A stretch of 46,475 bases of DNA from Trichomonas tenax (taxonomy: Eukaryota; Parabasalia; Trichomonadida; Trichomonadidae), in assembly GCA_023091735.1 (NCBI GenBank), contig JALKBU010000349.1:1-46475 (forward strand), given 5' to 3'. The notes below the pieces were generated by a model, which saw only the letters and a program-made list of their open reading frames with translations, had not been told where the DNA came from and did not search any database. The translations under genes were made by a program, and so were the position numbers. Positions 28,799-38,122 of the stretch are shown here, piece by piece. Positions within the stretch are counted from its first letter, which is position 1, and the number at the start of each line of letters is the position of its first letter.

Positions 28799-30169
28799 CT
28801 AATCGAATTTCTCGGAACACTTTGTGTAGAAGTGTGTCAACAAACCTTTAAGGTATTTCTCCTTTTCAGCATCGTTTGAAGTGATCCATTTAGCGAGCGC
28901 TTCATCTTCAAACTCAGGATAGAAAAGATATTTCTTGTGTGTTTCGATTCTCTCCTTTGTTGGATAAATGCACGTGAATCCTCCAAGACGACGCAGAGCC
29001 ATCTCGTACTCGATGATAGCGATTGCAGAGCAAGATTTGTCATCAGTCCTGTCGAGCATTATCTCTTCAACGAACTCTTCCTCAGCAGAAGGATGAGAAA
29101 TGAGTGCAATGTTGAAAAGATCCTTAACGAGAGGAGCTTTGATAGCCATATCGAGATTTGATGATGTGCCAAGTGCTGGAGAGACATTAACTTCAAGGAT
29201 ATGGATGTCGCCTGTTTTAGACAAAATAACATCGAATCCGAAAAGCTCAAATGACTCACGTTGCTTGATTTGATGTCTGAAGACTTCACGTGATGCCATA
29301 ATTGTTGTAACAAAGGCATCATTGATCTTGTTCCTAATCTCTTCAATATTAAAGCCTTGCTCTGCAAGCCATGGCCAGAATGGAACATGCGACCACTTGT
29401 TTCCTTTTCCATCTTCAGCGAGATCATTTGTCACATGGAAATTAACATTTTCTTTGTTGATAGAGAAGTTTGTCAAGTGAGCGGACTTGTTTCCGATGGC
29501 GTCGTGGTTCTCCTCGTATGGCTCTGTTGCTAACCTAACGAGGCCGTTGTTGAACACGTAGATTTTGAGTGGAACGAGAGATGTGACTGCGACGTAAAAT
29601 CTGAGGTCGAACTTGAGTCCATTGATGAGTAATGGATGATCTAAGTACTTTTGAACAACAACACGTTTCGTTGACTCTTCTGGAGGCTCATTAATAACAG
29701 AAATACCATTTCCACGCGATCCACCTGCAGGCTTCATGATCCAAAGCGGCGAAGTTGGGAATGCCTCCAACATCCTTTCGCGTTCTGCAGGCAATAAGTA
29801 AGTTTCTGGATAAAATGATGGCATCTCTTTGAGTCTTCCTTCAACATCGCGCATAACATGGTGATATCCAGCTTTAGAGCCCAATGAGAATGTGTTTTCG
29901 TAGTGATTCGTTCTCTGATATGAATGAACACATTCTAAACCTTCACTACTGAGCTTTCCACCAACAATTACGTTTGCATCCTCCAAATCTTCGACCTTTG
30001 TGAACCCACTCTTCTTCAAAATGGTGTGAATCAACTTGGCCGCATAACCTGTTTGGAAATAATTTGCTGGAGCCTCCTGTTCCAATGGCTTATCCGTTGG
30101 CATGCAAAACTGGTAATACTGGACTGGATATGGTGCATCAGAAAGGATTTTATCGAAAACAGCACTCAT
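28799..30169 (-). CDS. Tubulin tyrosine ligase-like enzyme, TTLL4/5-type
   Basis: The 456-residue protein is a tubulin tyrosine ligase-like ATP-grasp enzyme that would ligate amino acids, probably glutamate, to tubulin tails. Visible motifs are WIMKPAGGSRGNGI at residues 143-156 (ATP-binding loop), LKFDLRFYVAVTSLVPLKIY, AHLTNFSINKEN, ELFGFDVILS and LEVNVSPALG near 323-332. The S-RG-GI and LKFDLRFYVAVTS forms are closest to the TTLL4/5 polyglutamylase group. The catalytic Glu-x-Asn is intact. Length suits a core enzyme without the long C-terminal extensions of animal members. With dynein p28 and a second TTLL in the window, a role on axonemal or pelta-axostyle microtubules is plausible. It shares a 270-bp divergent promoter with the Myb gene. 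Confidence 0.92.
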   Translation of the reverse strand: MSAVFDKILSDAPYPVQYYQFCMPTDKPLEQEAPANYFQTGYAAKLIHTILKKSGFTKVEDLEDANVIVGGKLSSEGLECVHSYQRTNHYENTFSLGSKAGYHHVMRDVEGRLKEMPSFYPETYLLPAERERMLEAFPTSPLWIMKPAGGSRGNGISVINEPPEESTKRVVVQKYLDHPLLINGLKFDLRFYVAVTSLVPLKIYVFNNGLVRLATEPYEENHDAIGNKSAHLTNFSINKENVNFHVTNDLAEDGKGNKWSHVPFWPWLAEQGFNIEEIRNKINDAFVTTIMASREVFRHQIKQRESFELFGFDVILSKTGDIHILEVNVSPALGTSSNLDMAIKAPLVKDLFNIALISHPSAEEEFVEEIMLDRTDDKSCSAIAIIEYEMALRRLGGFTCIYPTKERIETHKKYLFYPEFEDEALAKWITSNDAEKEKYLKGLLTHFYTKCSEKFD

Positions 30170-30189
30170 AATTTGAAACGTATACTGTT

Positions 30190-30376
30190 CGTCATGTAAA
30201 CTTTACGCGTCATGAAAATTATAGGTCAAATTTGATATGATTTGATATGTAAAATAATTATATTCAGCAGTTTGCATAGCATGAATTAAGGAATTTTGCC
30301 ACGTAAAGTACATGTAGTGTAAGGTATACAAGTCAAAATTTGATATGTAACTTTAATTTGAATGGTTTACATGTCA
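30190..30376. promoter_or_regulatory. Divergent TTLL/Myb promoter with clustered TTTAC(N)TGTCA motifs
   Basis: CGTCATGTAAA (30190-30200) and TTTACGCGTCATG (30202-30213) lie close to the TTLL start. TTTACATGTCA (30366-30376) lies 64 bp before the Myb start. Further partial copies (ACGTAAAGTACATGTAG near 30301, TGATATGTAA near 30341) lie between. This is the densest cluster of the motif in the window. Confidence 0.45.
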
Positions 30377-30439
30377 GAAATTAGAAGTGTGTCATGAAAG
30401 GTGATGAATTTGACTTGTAGACTTTTTTATTTATTTCAG

Positions 30440-30949
30440 ATGACGAATTCTTTTCCAGCGAGTCTTCCGCCTTTAATTACGAACGACCAGGCAGCTGTAC
30501 AAAACATGGGTAACCAGGGCCTAGAACTACCAGAAAATGAGCCCCTCAAAACAAAGAAACGTTTTTCAGACGAGGAAGATAACCAGATCAAAGCTTTAGT
30601 GCAACAGCATGGAGCAAACCAATGGACGCTGATTGCTAAATACTTCCCAAATCGTACTTCACGTCAAATTCGCGATAGATATAGGTGCTATTTAGCTCCT
30701 AACATTATACATTCGGAGTGGACCTTAGAGGAAGATAGTACGCTCATACGTTTGCATCAAAACTTTGGTAAACAGTGGTCTCAGCTTGCCAAATTCTTCC
30801 CAGGCCGAACTGATGTAGATCTCAAAAACCACTGGAATAAATTGCAAAGGCACGCCAAGAAGCTTCATCTCGGAGATGGTGGAATCAATCCAATGATGAA
30901 TCAACCAAATGAAATGAATGATGATGCAACTGGTGTACACAGAATTTAA
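30440..30949 (+). CDS. R2R3 Myb DNA-binding protein
   Basis: The 169-residue protein has two Myb repeats. The first is about residues 40-85 (FSDEEDNQIKALVQQHGANQWTLIA..., then RTSRQIRDRYRCYL) and the second about 90-138 (WTLEEDSTLIRLHQNFGKQW..., then RTDVDLKNHWNKL). The regularly spaced tryptophans and the DNA-reading helices RQIRDRY and DLKNHWN are present. Small two-repeat Myb proteins of this size are typical trichomonad transcription factors, some of which control iron-responsive adhesin genes. An ATG 13 codons upstream (30401) is in frame, but its leader is hydrophobic and non-conserved in style, so ATG 30440 is preferred. The TTTATTTCAG just before it looks like a 3' splice site but no matching 5' site is seen. 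Confidence 0.9.
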   Translation: MTNSFPASLPPLITNDQAAVQNMGNQGLELPENEPLKTKKRFSDEEDNQIKALVQQHGANQWTLIAKYFPNRTSRQIRDRYRCYLAPNIIHSEWTLEEDSTLIRLHQNFGKQWSQLAKFFPGRTDVDLKNHWNKLQRHAKKLHLGDGGINPMMNQPNEMNDDATGVHRI

Positions 30950-31365
30950 CGAATCCCAATGCAACTTATTTCATTTGGATTTTTATCTTATATTTTGTAT
31001 TGTATTGTTCTTTATTTAATACCATTGAAATTTAAAAAGGAAATTTCACGAGATTTCAATCTAACATTCTTCTTTTCTTTGATGGTTTTGAATATTTTTA
31101 TGTCTTAAATAGAATATCACGAAACTTATTTTATAAAAATCTATTAAACATTACCGATCTCACTATTTACGATTGCATTATAACACACATACGGAATATA
31201 TATTATTTCTTGCTTGATTTTATTCCAATTCATTTTTATTTATCAAAATTAAATGATGTAATGAATCAAGCTTTGGGAAGATTAATATTACGATTATAAT
31301 CAACAAAAAAACACATTGTTTAAACAAAAACCATGAAAATTAAAACAAAAATATAAAATACAATA
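30950..31365. other. Intergenic between convergent Myb and CCR4 genes
   Basis: AT-rich 3' flanks of two converging genes. No gene, strong hairpin or repeat was seen. Confidence 0.5.
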
Positions 31366-32796
31366 CTATTCGTGATCTTTCTCCTTGGAGATTACAATCT
31401 TTGCATTCTTTCCGCTGCCTATTGCAATTGTACATGGTGTCTTCTCCGGCTTATCAATTTGAATTGAAGATAATAATTCACTTGAAGCGTGGTTCTTCTT
31501 AGGAAGAGCAAAGCAAGCAACAATCTGTAAGTGATCTGATGGGAAAAAGTCATGTGGCAGAGCAACATATCTGTCCATAATTTCTTGCTCATTGTAGGGC
31601 TGAAGAACTGATATTGGTCTAATTTTATTGCATGTGCTGTAGATAAAGTCGATTGTCTTGTAGAAATTAGCGCCGTAAATTGTAAATCTTGGTGATAAGC
31701 CGAAGAAGTTGTAAACATCTGTGAAACCATTTTGTTGCAAGAAAATATGTGGTGTGGTGTTTGCCACCGAATTGAAATCACCTGCAATGATGATATCGTA
31801 GTTCGTTGACAAAGGTTTGATTAAATTTTTCGCTGCCTCGAGTGCTAAGTATAATTGAGCTGTTCTGACTTCATCACTTCCGTTTTCCCAATATAAGTGA
31901 ATGTTAACGATGGCGATGTATAAATTTGGTGCAGATTTGTGTTGCACAATAGAAATAATTGCTGTTTCGTCATGCTTTTTGAGCTCTTGGTACGATTGTA
32001 GTAAAGTTGCTTGTTGCATGGTACGATACTCGATACTTAGTTCTTTAACAACAGTAAGATGTGAATTTCTAATGAACGTCGCTTGTCCATGTACTGTCTC
32101 TTTAAACGTATTCTCCGCCCTTCCCTTTTGATGATATGTGCAATGGAAACCTTGTTTGTGCATGAATGGCTCCAATTTTTCTCTATAAACAGTGCCTTCG
32201 ACTTCCTGAAGGCAAACAATAGAAGCGGGATACTCTATGATTTGTTCTTCGATCAATTGAATGCGCTGATCAGGGTTTAAATATTTTGGTGGAGTAAATG
32301 GAAATCTATCCGGGCGAACGCAGTATGGTGCAAGAATATTATACGAAAACAGCATGAATCCATTCTTCTTCGGTGGCATTTTTATAGGTTCGAATGCACG
32401 CGGAGAAGGTCTTTGATTTTTCTGAACCAGCTTCCTGAGAAAGGGAATAATATCGGCGGGCTCAAGCTTGAATGTTTTTATGAGTGTTGTGTAGAAAGGA
32501 TTATATGTAATATCGAGTTCTTGCAAATTTTGCATTAAACCGAGCTCAAATGGTATTTGATCGAGGTTATTATGTGCTATATTTAGCTTCTTTAATGTCG
32601 AAAGACCAAAAAGCGACTGAGGAAGCTTCGAAAAACCACAATTCGACAAATCTAATTCCTCAAGTTGCGTAAATTTCTCGAAAATTTTATCAACTGTTGA
32701 TCGAAAGCGGAAGCCATGGGCATCAAGAACTTTCACGTCAGGTTCTGCCTGAGAAACAGGATCAGGACGCTCCTGCCCAATTTGAATATCTAGCAT
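31366..32796 (-). CDS. LRR-containing CCR4-type deadenylase
   Basis: The 476-residue protein combines leucine-rich repeats (about residues 42-105, with LEELDLSNCGFSKLPQSLFG and LKKLNIAHNNLDQIP) with an endonuclease/exonuclease/phosphatase domain (about 148-440). This is the architecture of yeast CCR4 and animal CNOT6. Catalytic motifs are visible: SYNILAPYC, CLQEVEG near residue 197 (Mg-binding Glu), IAGDFNS near 337 and FPSDHLQI near 417 (Asp-His pair). It should shorten mRNA poly(A) tails as part of the CCR4-NOT complex, with the LRR contacting the NOT1/CAF1 side. It appears complete and intact. A TTTTTGGCGCCA E2F-like word and a TTTGACGTTTGTAAACC element lie upstream. Confidence 0.92.
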   Translation of the reverse strand: MLDIQIGQERPDPVSQAEPDVKVLDAHGFRFRSTVDKIFEKFTQLEELDLSNCGFSKLPQSLFGLSTLKKLNIAHNNLDQIPFELGLMQNLQELDITYNPFYTTLIKTFKLEPADIIPFLRKLVQKNQRPSPRAFEPIKMPPKKNGFMLFSYNILAPYCVRPDRFPFTPPKYLNPDQRIQLIEEQIIEYPASIVCLQEVEGTVYREKLEPFMHKQGFHCTYHQKGRAENTFKETVHGQATFIRNSHLTVVKELSIEYRTMQQATLLQSYQELKKHDETAIISIVQHKSAPNLYIAIVNIHLYWENGSDEVRTAQLYLALEAAKNLIKPLSTNYDIIIAGDFNSVANTTPHIFLQQNGFTDVYNFFGLSPRFTIYGANFYKTIDFIYSTCNKIRPISVLQPYNEQEIMDRYVALPHDFFPSDHLQIVACFALPKKNHASSELLSSIQIDKPEKTPCTIAIGSGKNAKIVISKEKDHE

Positions 32797-33162
32797 TTTA
32801 AATTTATTATCGTTCTAAATTTGACGTTTGTAAACCATTTTTGGCGCCACATTTTACAAAACAAAATCAAATCTCTTTCAAGTGATTCATTTTCTTTTTT
32901 TATATTTGGTTATATCTTCTCATTGAGTATCATTACAGCATTGACTTTTCAAGTTTTGGGACAGTAAGTGGTTATTTTGAAGATTATTAAGCGCAATAAG
33001 CCTATTTTGTTTTGAGCATAGCATTCCAATCATGAGTATTATGTATTGGTAAGGGTCTGCATTCTTAGATTTGAGGTTTTTGAAATTAACGAACAAATAT
33101 AATAAGAAATAATCAAGCAATTCATAAAAATAAACACACATATTTATTAAGAATTATCTTTC
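32797..33162. other. Intergenic region upstream of the CCR4 gene
   Basis: No gene is seen. TTTTTGGCGCCA at 32838-32849 matches an E2F-like site about 45 bp upstream of the CCR4 start. TTTGACG and TTTGTAAACC lie between it and the ATG. The 73-codon minus-strand frame at 32920-33141 has no recognisable feature. Confidence 0.35.
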
Positions 33163-34281
33163 TTACTGAGAAAGCCCTTGAATAGGAGATAATGCCAGGT
33201 TTGCTAAAACCTCTTTTCTATCAGGAAGGTCTGCGAACCATTCATGCATCAGTACCTCATTTATATCATACCTTTCTTCCGGATCTTTACACAACATATG
33301 CACTATTAAATCCTTTGCCATATCTGAAACCGTGGATGATTCTGGAAATGTAAGGGGGTCTTCATTGATTCGCTTCGCTATGTGGAGGATATAAGATATA
33401 TAAATGGTATCTTCAGGATGGAAAAAGGGAATAATTCCAAACAACATTTGATATAATGAGACACCGGCAGCCCAAATATCGCACGGTTTTCCTTTAAATG
33501 GTTCACCTGAACACTGTTCTGGTGACATAAATGCAGGGGTTCCTGCTGAATCAACACAAAATTCTGTTTCGTCGCAAGTCACGGATATCGAGTAGTCACC
33601 GATAGCTACATGCCCATCTGTAAATTTGAATATATTTTCGGGTTTTATGTCCCTATGTGCAACATTAATACTGTGTAAATATCGAATGCCTTGGCAGATT
33701 TGGAAAAATATCTGTTTCGCTGCATGTTCTTCTATTGGATTTGTTCTAGGTGCTTGGGGTAGTAAAGCCCCTGCATCGGCAAAATCTTCTATTATGATAA
33801 TTGAGTTCGTATACTCGTCATCTAAAACCTCTGTCAATTGAATACAATATCGATTTTTAATTCTTGTCATTACTTGAACTTCTCGAATTGGCGTGGGTGT
33901 TGTATTTTGATTCATATTCAAATTTAGAGTTTGATTGTACATGTTTTTATCATATACTTTCGCTGCGTAACTGTGGTTTGTCTGATTATTTTTTACCAAG
34001 TATACCACTGCTTGCGTGCCTCGACCTATCTGTTTGATAAATTCGTATTCAAATATCCTTCGATCAGTTTGAGTCAGAAAATTTGAAAATGTGATGTAAT
34101 CTTCTTCTTCGAAATTATCGTCGTGGTACATTAGATTACTATCTTCATAGATGTAATCTTCATAGATGCAATCTTCTTCTTCTTCGTTGTAAGGCTGTGG
34201 TAGATTGACGACTACGTTTTGGGATACTCTGGTTGTAGCTGGTCTGGTTTTCCTATCAGGTCGCGAAAGGGAACAGCCCAT
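33163..34281 (-). CDS. Ser/Thr protein kinase with MGCS acylation start
   Basis: The 372-residue kinase begins MGCSLSRP. Gly2 plus Cys3 is the classical signal for N-myristoylation and palmitoylation, so it is predicted to sit on membranes. An acidic spacer (residues about 34-62, EEEEDCIYEDYIYEDSN) precedes the kinase domain (about 79-350): glycine loop GRGTQAVV, AAKVYDK with the ATP-binding Lys, AHRDIKPENIF near 208, and AGTPAFMSPE in the activation segment. The metal-binding DFG is replaced by DYS (AIGDYSIS near 227), keeping the Asp but not Phe-Gly. The catalytic Asp and Lys remain, so it may still be active. The style resembles CAMKK/CAMK kinases. No calmodulin site was identified. TGTCACTTTT lies 38 bp upstream. 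Confidence 0.9.
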   Translation of the reverse strand: MGCSLSRPDRKTRPATTRVSQNVVVNLPQPYNEEEEDCIYEDYIYEDSNLMYHDDNFEEEDYITFSNFLTQTDRRIFEYEFIKQIGRGTQAVVYLVKNNQTNHSYAAKVYDKNMYNQTLNLNMNQNTTPTPIREVQVMTRIKNRYCIQLTEVLDDEYTNSIIIIEDFADAGALLPQAPRTNPIEEHAAKQIFFQICQGIRYLHSINVAHRDIKPENIFKFTDGHVAIGDYSISVTCDETEFCVDSAGTPAFMSPEQCSGEPFKGKPCDIWAAGVSLYQMLFGIIPFFHPEDTIYISYILHIAKRINEDPLTFPESSTVSDMAKDLIVHMLCKDPEERYDINEVLMHEWFADLPDRKEVLANLALSPIQGLSQ

Positions 34282-34715
34282 ATGAATTTAAAATTTTTTT
34301 TCTTAAAAAAACGAGGATTGTCACTTTTAGTAAGAATTTGAGGAAATTGCCCCATGACACTACAAAAATCTTGAAAAAAGGGTTTTGCTTTTATGATTCT
34401 GTTCTATTTTTTGGCTCTTTAAATATCTCTAAATTAATAAATGAGGCTTGTTTTAGACACCATTTGTAATTTGACTATAATTTTTTATTGATTTTAACAT
34501 AAATATCTTTTTTATGTATAATTAAAAGCAGTGATTTAATTTATTTCAACTTTTAAACAGTAAAAAATCTCAAAAAATGGATTTTTATAGATTGACAAAA
34601 AATAATTAATTAAATAACGATCTTTTTCCATGTTTTGAGAATTTATTGATTTTTCTTGCTTAGAATCGTGTAGAGAGTTTATGTTCAAAAATTTTGGCAA
34701 TTATTCAGTTTCAAA
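34282..34715. promoter_or_regulatory. Divergent promoter region with TGTCACTTTT
   Basis: The region separates the MGCS kinase (minus) and the 625-residue gene (plus). TGTCACTTTT at 34319-34328 serves the kinase side. TAACGATCT at 34615-34623, a Myb-element-like word, lies about 93 bp before the plus-strand ATG. No clear initiator was found at 34716. Confidence 0.4.
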
Positions 34716-36593
34716 ATGGATGAACGCAGAGTCAACTTTTTACCGATTCAAGATTCGATTATTGACTCAAGTCCGTTACATCCAGACGACTCAGAGCCTA
34801 TGCTGTTGAATAGCGAGGAGTACAAAATAGAGAATTTATGCAATCCAAATAATGATATTTTTCTAAAACTCGAACCCATTCTACCTGCCAATGCATCAAA
34901 CAGCAACAAGCAGTTTGCGATATCCACATTAGCTAAGAAACCACAGCTTTCGCAGTCAATGCCAACTTTACACTTCAAAAAACTCCATCTCAAGAAGGAT
35001 TTGGTCGATATAAGTGAGAGCGTCTTTCCAGACATATGGCCGCTTTGCAAATACGATATCGATATACATCAATCGCAGGTAGAAATTATATGCAAAATTC
35101 CAAATTTCAAATTCGAAGAATCAATAATCATGACATCGATACTGGATCTTATCGATAATGTTCCTAAGAAAGAATCAAACATTAAACACGTTTTAGAGAA
35201 TGTTTACAACAGCCACGATCCACTCCTTTTAGTTGATATTAGAAACGACTTGATTCAGCTCTACCTCGATTACATAGATGACCTTGACATATCAGATTTG
35301 CTTTTTATTCCTTTGGTCAATTTATTACAATTTGTTTCCAGATTCTTTGGCACCAACTTTTCCACACGTGACATATCGTACTTGGCTACGTACGCTTCCG
35401 AAAACGTGTTACCTCAATACAGAGATTTTTTTTATGAACTTAGCGATTGCTTGAATTGTGACTTCATTGATGAAGGCCTAAGGATAATTCTCATCGAATC
35501 GTTCAAAAAATACCACGACAGACACGTTTTATACATAAGATGGGCTTTATTGAATATGGATAAGTCACAAATACTCAGTTCTGAGTCTGCTGAGCCATCC
35601 TATTCTCTTACGCTCTTGAAGTTACAGTACGACATGACAATCATTTTAGAGAAAACAATTCCTGATCAACAGAAGATATTGAAAAATATATTTGAAAGTG
35701 CAGCTAAAGCAGAGGCTGTACTCAAGACAGTTGAAAATCACGAAGTTGGTGCCAGTTGGCAGACTTACTTCCATACAACACAGATGTTATACAAACAATT
35801 ATTTATGGATTATACACCATCGAAAGTTTCACAAGCGGGATCGTTATTTGGTAAATCGCTCTCTGCGCTTACAAAATTTGGTCCTATTTCAGGTAAACTC
35901 CATACAGAATTGCCTGATCTTGTTTCAACAATTGTCTACAATGTTTCTATCATTGATGAATACATTGCACATAACAGAACAGGCTTCATTCTATTGAAAA
36001 ACCTTGTCACAGCGATTACAGAGTCTATTTCAAAGCTCAATGAATACGAATTAGGTTTACAAGAGCCAGTGGAGTCTGCAATGTGCTCAGTCCTTTTCTG
36101 GAACTTAATCAAAGTCCGTTCATTCATAACAAACCCGAATGCAACAGAGCAAAATATACATTCAATCGGTCCATTCTTTTCTTTATTCTCACAAGGCGCC
36201 ACAAGTTTCCTCGCCTCTATCGCAGAGGTCACCTCATTCCAACTCGCCAATGTCAACGCTTCTTTGAACAGTATTCAATTGGCATTCATTGAAGCAGACA
36301 GTTCTTTGCACAATTTGGCAAGTGCATGCGTCCGCGCTGAAAGAAGGTTTAAGGATCCAGCCCAGAAACAGTTCGCAAAGCAGTGGTCGAATTATGTGAC
36401 AAATTTGTCGGCCGTTGTTCGCAATTTATTTGGAGAAACTTCGGCAGAGAACTGCATTATCAAGCTCCGTGAGATCTTTGCTGTGCTTAAGCAGTTAAAG
36501 CCAAAGGTTTCTTTCCTTGCAATCGAAAACGAGTTTCAAATTGCTCATTCAGCAATTAATGGCTTAAATGCCGTTCTCCACACCGCGCGTTAA
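34716..36593 (+). CDS. 625-residue protein of unknown function, helical
   Basis: I do not recognise the family. The first 85 residues are polar and probably disordered. Residues about 150-280 are helical and leucine-rich (LLLVDIRNDLIQLYLDYIDD, then ISDLLFIPLVNLLQFVSRFF). The C-terminal half (about 300-620) is a run of long amphipathic helices with many Ala, Ser and Asn (FSLFSQGATSFLASIAEVTS, then AVVRNLFGETSAENC), suggesting a helical-bundle adaptor or cytoskeletal or trafficking scaffold. There is no signal peptide, membrane segment, coiled-coil run or enzyme motif. The frame is long and uninterrupted, so the gene is real. It shares its upstream region with the MGCS kinase. Confidence 0.85.
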   Translation: MDERRVNFLPIQDSIIDSSPLHPDDSEPMLLNSEEYKIENLCNPNNDIFLKLEPILPANASNSNKQFAISTLAKKPQLSQSMPTLHFKKLHLKKDLVDISESVFPDIWPLCKYDIDIHQSQVEIICKIPNFKFEESIIMTSILDLIDNVPKKESNIKHVLENVYNSHDPLLLVDIRNDLIQLYLDYIDDLDISDLLFIPLVNLLQFVSRFFGTNFSTRDISYLATYASENVLPQYRDFFYELSDCLNCDFIDEGLRIILIESFKKYHDRHVLYIRWALLNMDKSQILSSESAEPSYSLTLLKLQYDMTIILEKTIPDQQKILKNIFESAAKAEAVLKTVENHEVGASWQTYFHTTQMLYKQLFMDYTPSKVSQAGSLFGKSLSALTKFGPISGKLHTELPDLVSTIVYNVSIIDEYIAHNRTGFILLKNLVTAITESISKLNEYELGLQEPVESAMCSVLFWNLIKVRSFITNPNATEQNIHSIGPFFSLFSQGATSFLASIAEVTSFQLANVNASLNSIQLAFIEADSSLHNLASACVRAERRFKDPAQKQFAKQWSNYVTNLSAVVRNLFGETSAENCIIKLREIFAVLKQLKPKVSFLAIENEFQIAHSAINGLNAVLHTAR

Positions 36594-37783
36594 TATTGTT
36601 TTGTATTATTATAAATAGAGAATCTTGTTTTGAAATTTTGATAAATCTTTCAAAATGCACCAAACTCAAAAATAATTAAAATATTCGTTCCTATGGTATG
36701 TATAGACCCCAAAAACAAAGTGTGTGAAACAACCCATAAATAACTCCCAAAAATCATAAACACTAGTCGCCAATCAAACTGCATGTAGGAAAACTCAATA
36801 GAAACACTGCTGCATTAATGGAATCTCTCAAATTGAAAATATCTCACAAATCTTTTAAAGAGATTAGCAAAAATTTGATTGAAATTATCGCTCTACGATC
36901 ATTGCTGTGATCTATTGATAGATCACCATCAAACTTTAACTAAAAATCTAAAATCACAAAATTTTCTTTGAAATAGCTTTTGTAACAATAGACACACCAT
37001 ATTTTCACGTTTGTTTTGAATTTCTGTTCAAAATGTCTCTAAATCGATAATTATGATGAACATAGACTCTACATCAAATATATTGATAGAATTCTGCATA
37101 AAATTAATCAATTGGCTTGAAGAAATGCGAAAAATTAATGATTTATATAAATTCACACATTGTAAGGTATGGCATGATATAATTTAATGTCAAAATTTTG
37201 ATATAATTTTCAGAGCCAAAATATTTCATTCAAAAATATTTTACCATAATAATGACACATATAGTTTTTATACAAATATTTTCCACTAAGTGAATTGACA
37301 CATTTTAAATTTTCAATGGAAAACGTGACCTACAAATTGTTAAATTATTCAAATTGTTGAAAATCACAATTAATTCATACGCAAAATCATTAAATGTTAT
37401 GATATTTTTAAGTTTACAATTTCCCCACCGAACTTATCACAAAATATGCTGAGATACGCAGTGAAAACTCTATATCCATGAAAATTTTTGAGAAATAGAA
37501 ATTGCGCCGAGATTTTTGACACAACAATGATTTTCTCTTTTTTTGTTCTATCACATGTGTTGTACTTTTTCGAATACAAAATTGAATTAGGTAAATTTTA
37601 TGACTCATTCAATTTTTCAATTATATGGAAAAAAATAATCACGAAATACGGCTTATAACATGTTACTATCCATTTGTCAAAGCAAAACGTCATTTACATT
37701 TTTAATTATTTTTAATGAAGCATATAAATGAGAATGAATTTTTTTTATTTTTTACACCATTTCAATTTATTATATTTTTGGGA
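36594..37783. other. AT-rich intergenic region, 1.2 kb
   Basis: No gene is supported. A perfect hairpin, GTGATCTA-TTGA-TAGATCAC, lies at 36907-36926. The two overlapping minus-strand frames at 37397-37608 are low-quality AT-rich ORFs. GTCATTTACAT near 37690 resembles the TTTACATGTCA class, about 90 bp before the next gene. Confidence 0.5.
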
Positions 37784-38122
37784 ATGAGCGGCGGGTCTTC
37801 TGCTGTTAGCTTAGGCATGAATGTCCCTGCTCTTGGCGGTGGTATTGGTGTAGGTAGCGGTCAGCCAGGATTCGTAGCTCCGCAAAATTTGAATTCTAAT
37901 TTTACCAATACAGCGCAAAACCAAGCGCAGATCAGTCGTAATAGTGTAGCAACTAATGCAAATGCCGGATATATCATGCAGGACTTAGCCGATACGAAGC
38001 ATGTGCCTGGTTCATTTGATATCTTGCAAAGAGGCAACTTGCCATCCATAAAGGTCAAACAAAACGAAGTGAGATATGAATACTACACTAAGGAAGAAAT
38101 AATCGGGAATCTTAATAATTGA
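37784..38122 (+). CDS. Small Gly/Asn-rich protein, unknown
   Basis: The 112-residue protein starts MSGGSSAVSLGMNVPALGGG. It has a flexible Gly/Asn/Gln-rich first half and a more conserved-looking end (GYIMQDLADTKHVPGSFDIL, then KVKQNEVRYEYYTKEEI). Codon use (GGC, GCG, CTC) is clearly richer in G/C than the flanks, supporting a real gene. The frame continues 23 codons upstream to another ATG (37715), but that leader is Phe-rich AT-biased sequence. ATG 37784, with TTTCAATTT just before it, is preferred. I do not recognise a domain. Confidence 0.6.
   Translation: MSGGSSAVSLGMNVPALGGGIGVGSGQPGFVAPQNLNSNFTNTAQNQAQISRNSVATNANAGYIMQDLADTKHVPGSFDILQRGNLPSIKVKQNEVRYEYYTKEEIIGNLNN

Noticed and set aside
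30420..30440. 3' splice site TTTATTTCAG directly before the Myb ATG
   Set aside because: No matching 5' donor or branch motif lies upstream. An in-frame ATG start fits a normal intronless gene.
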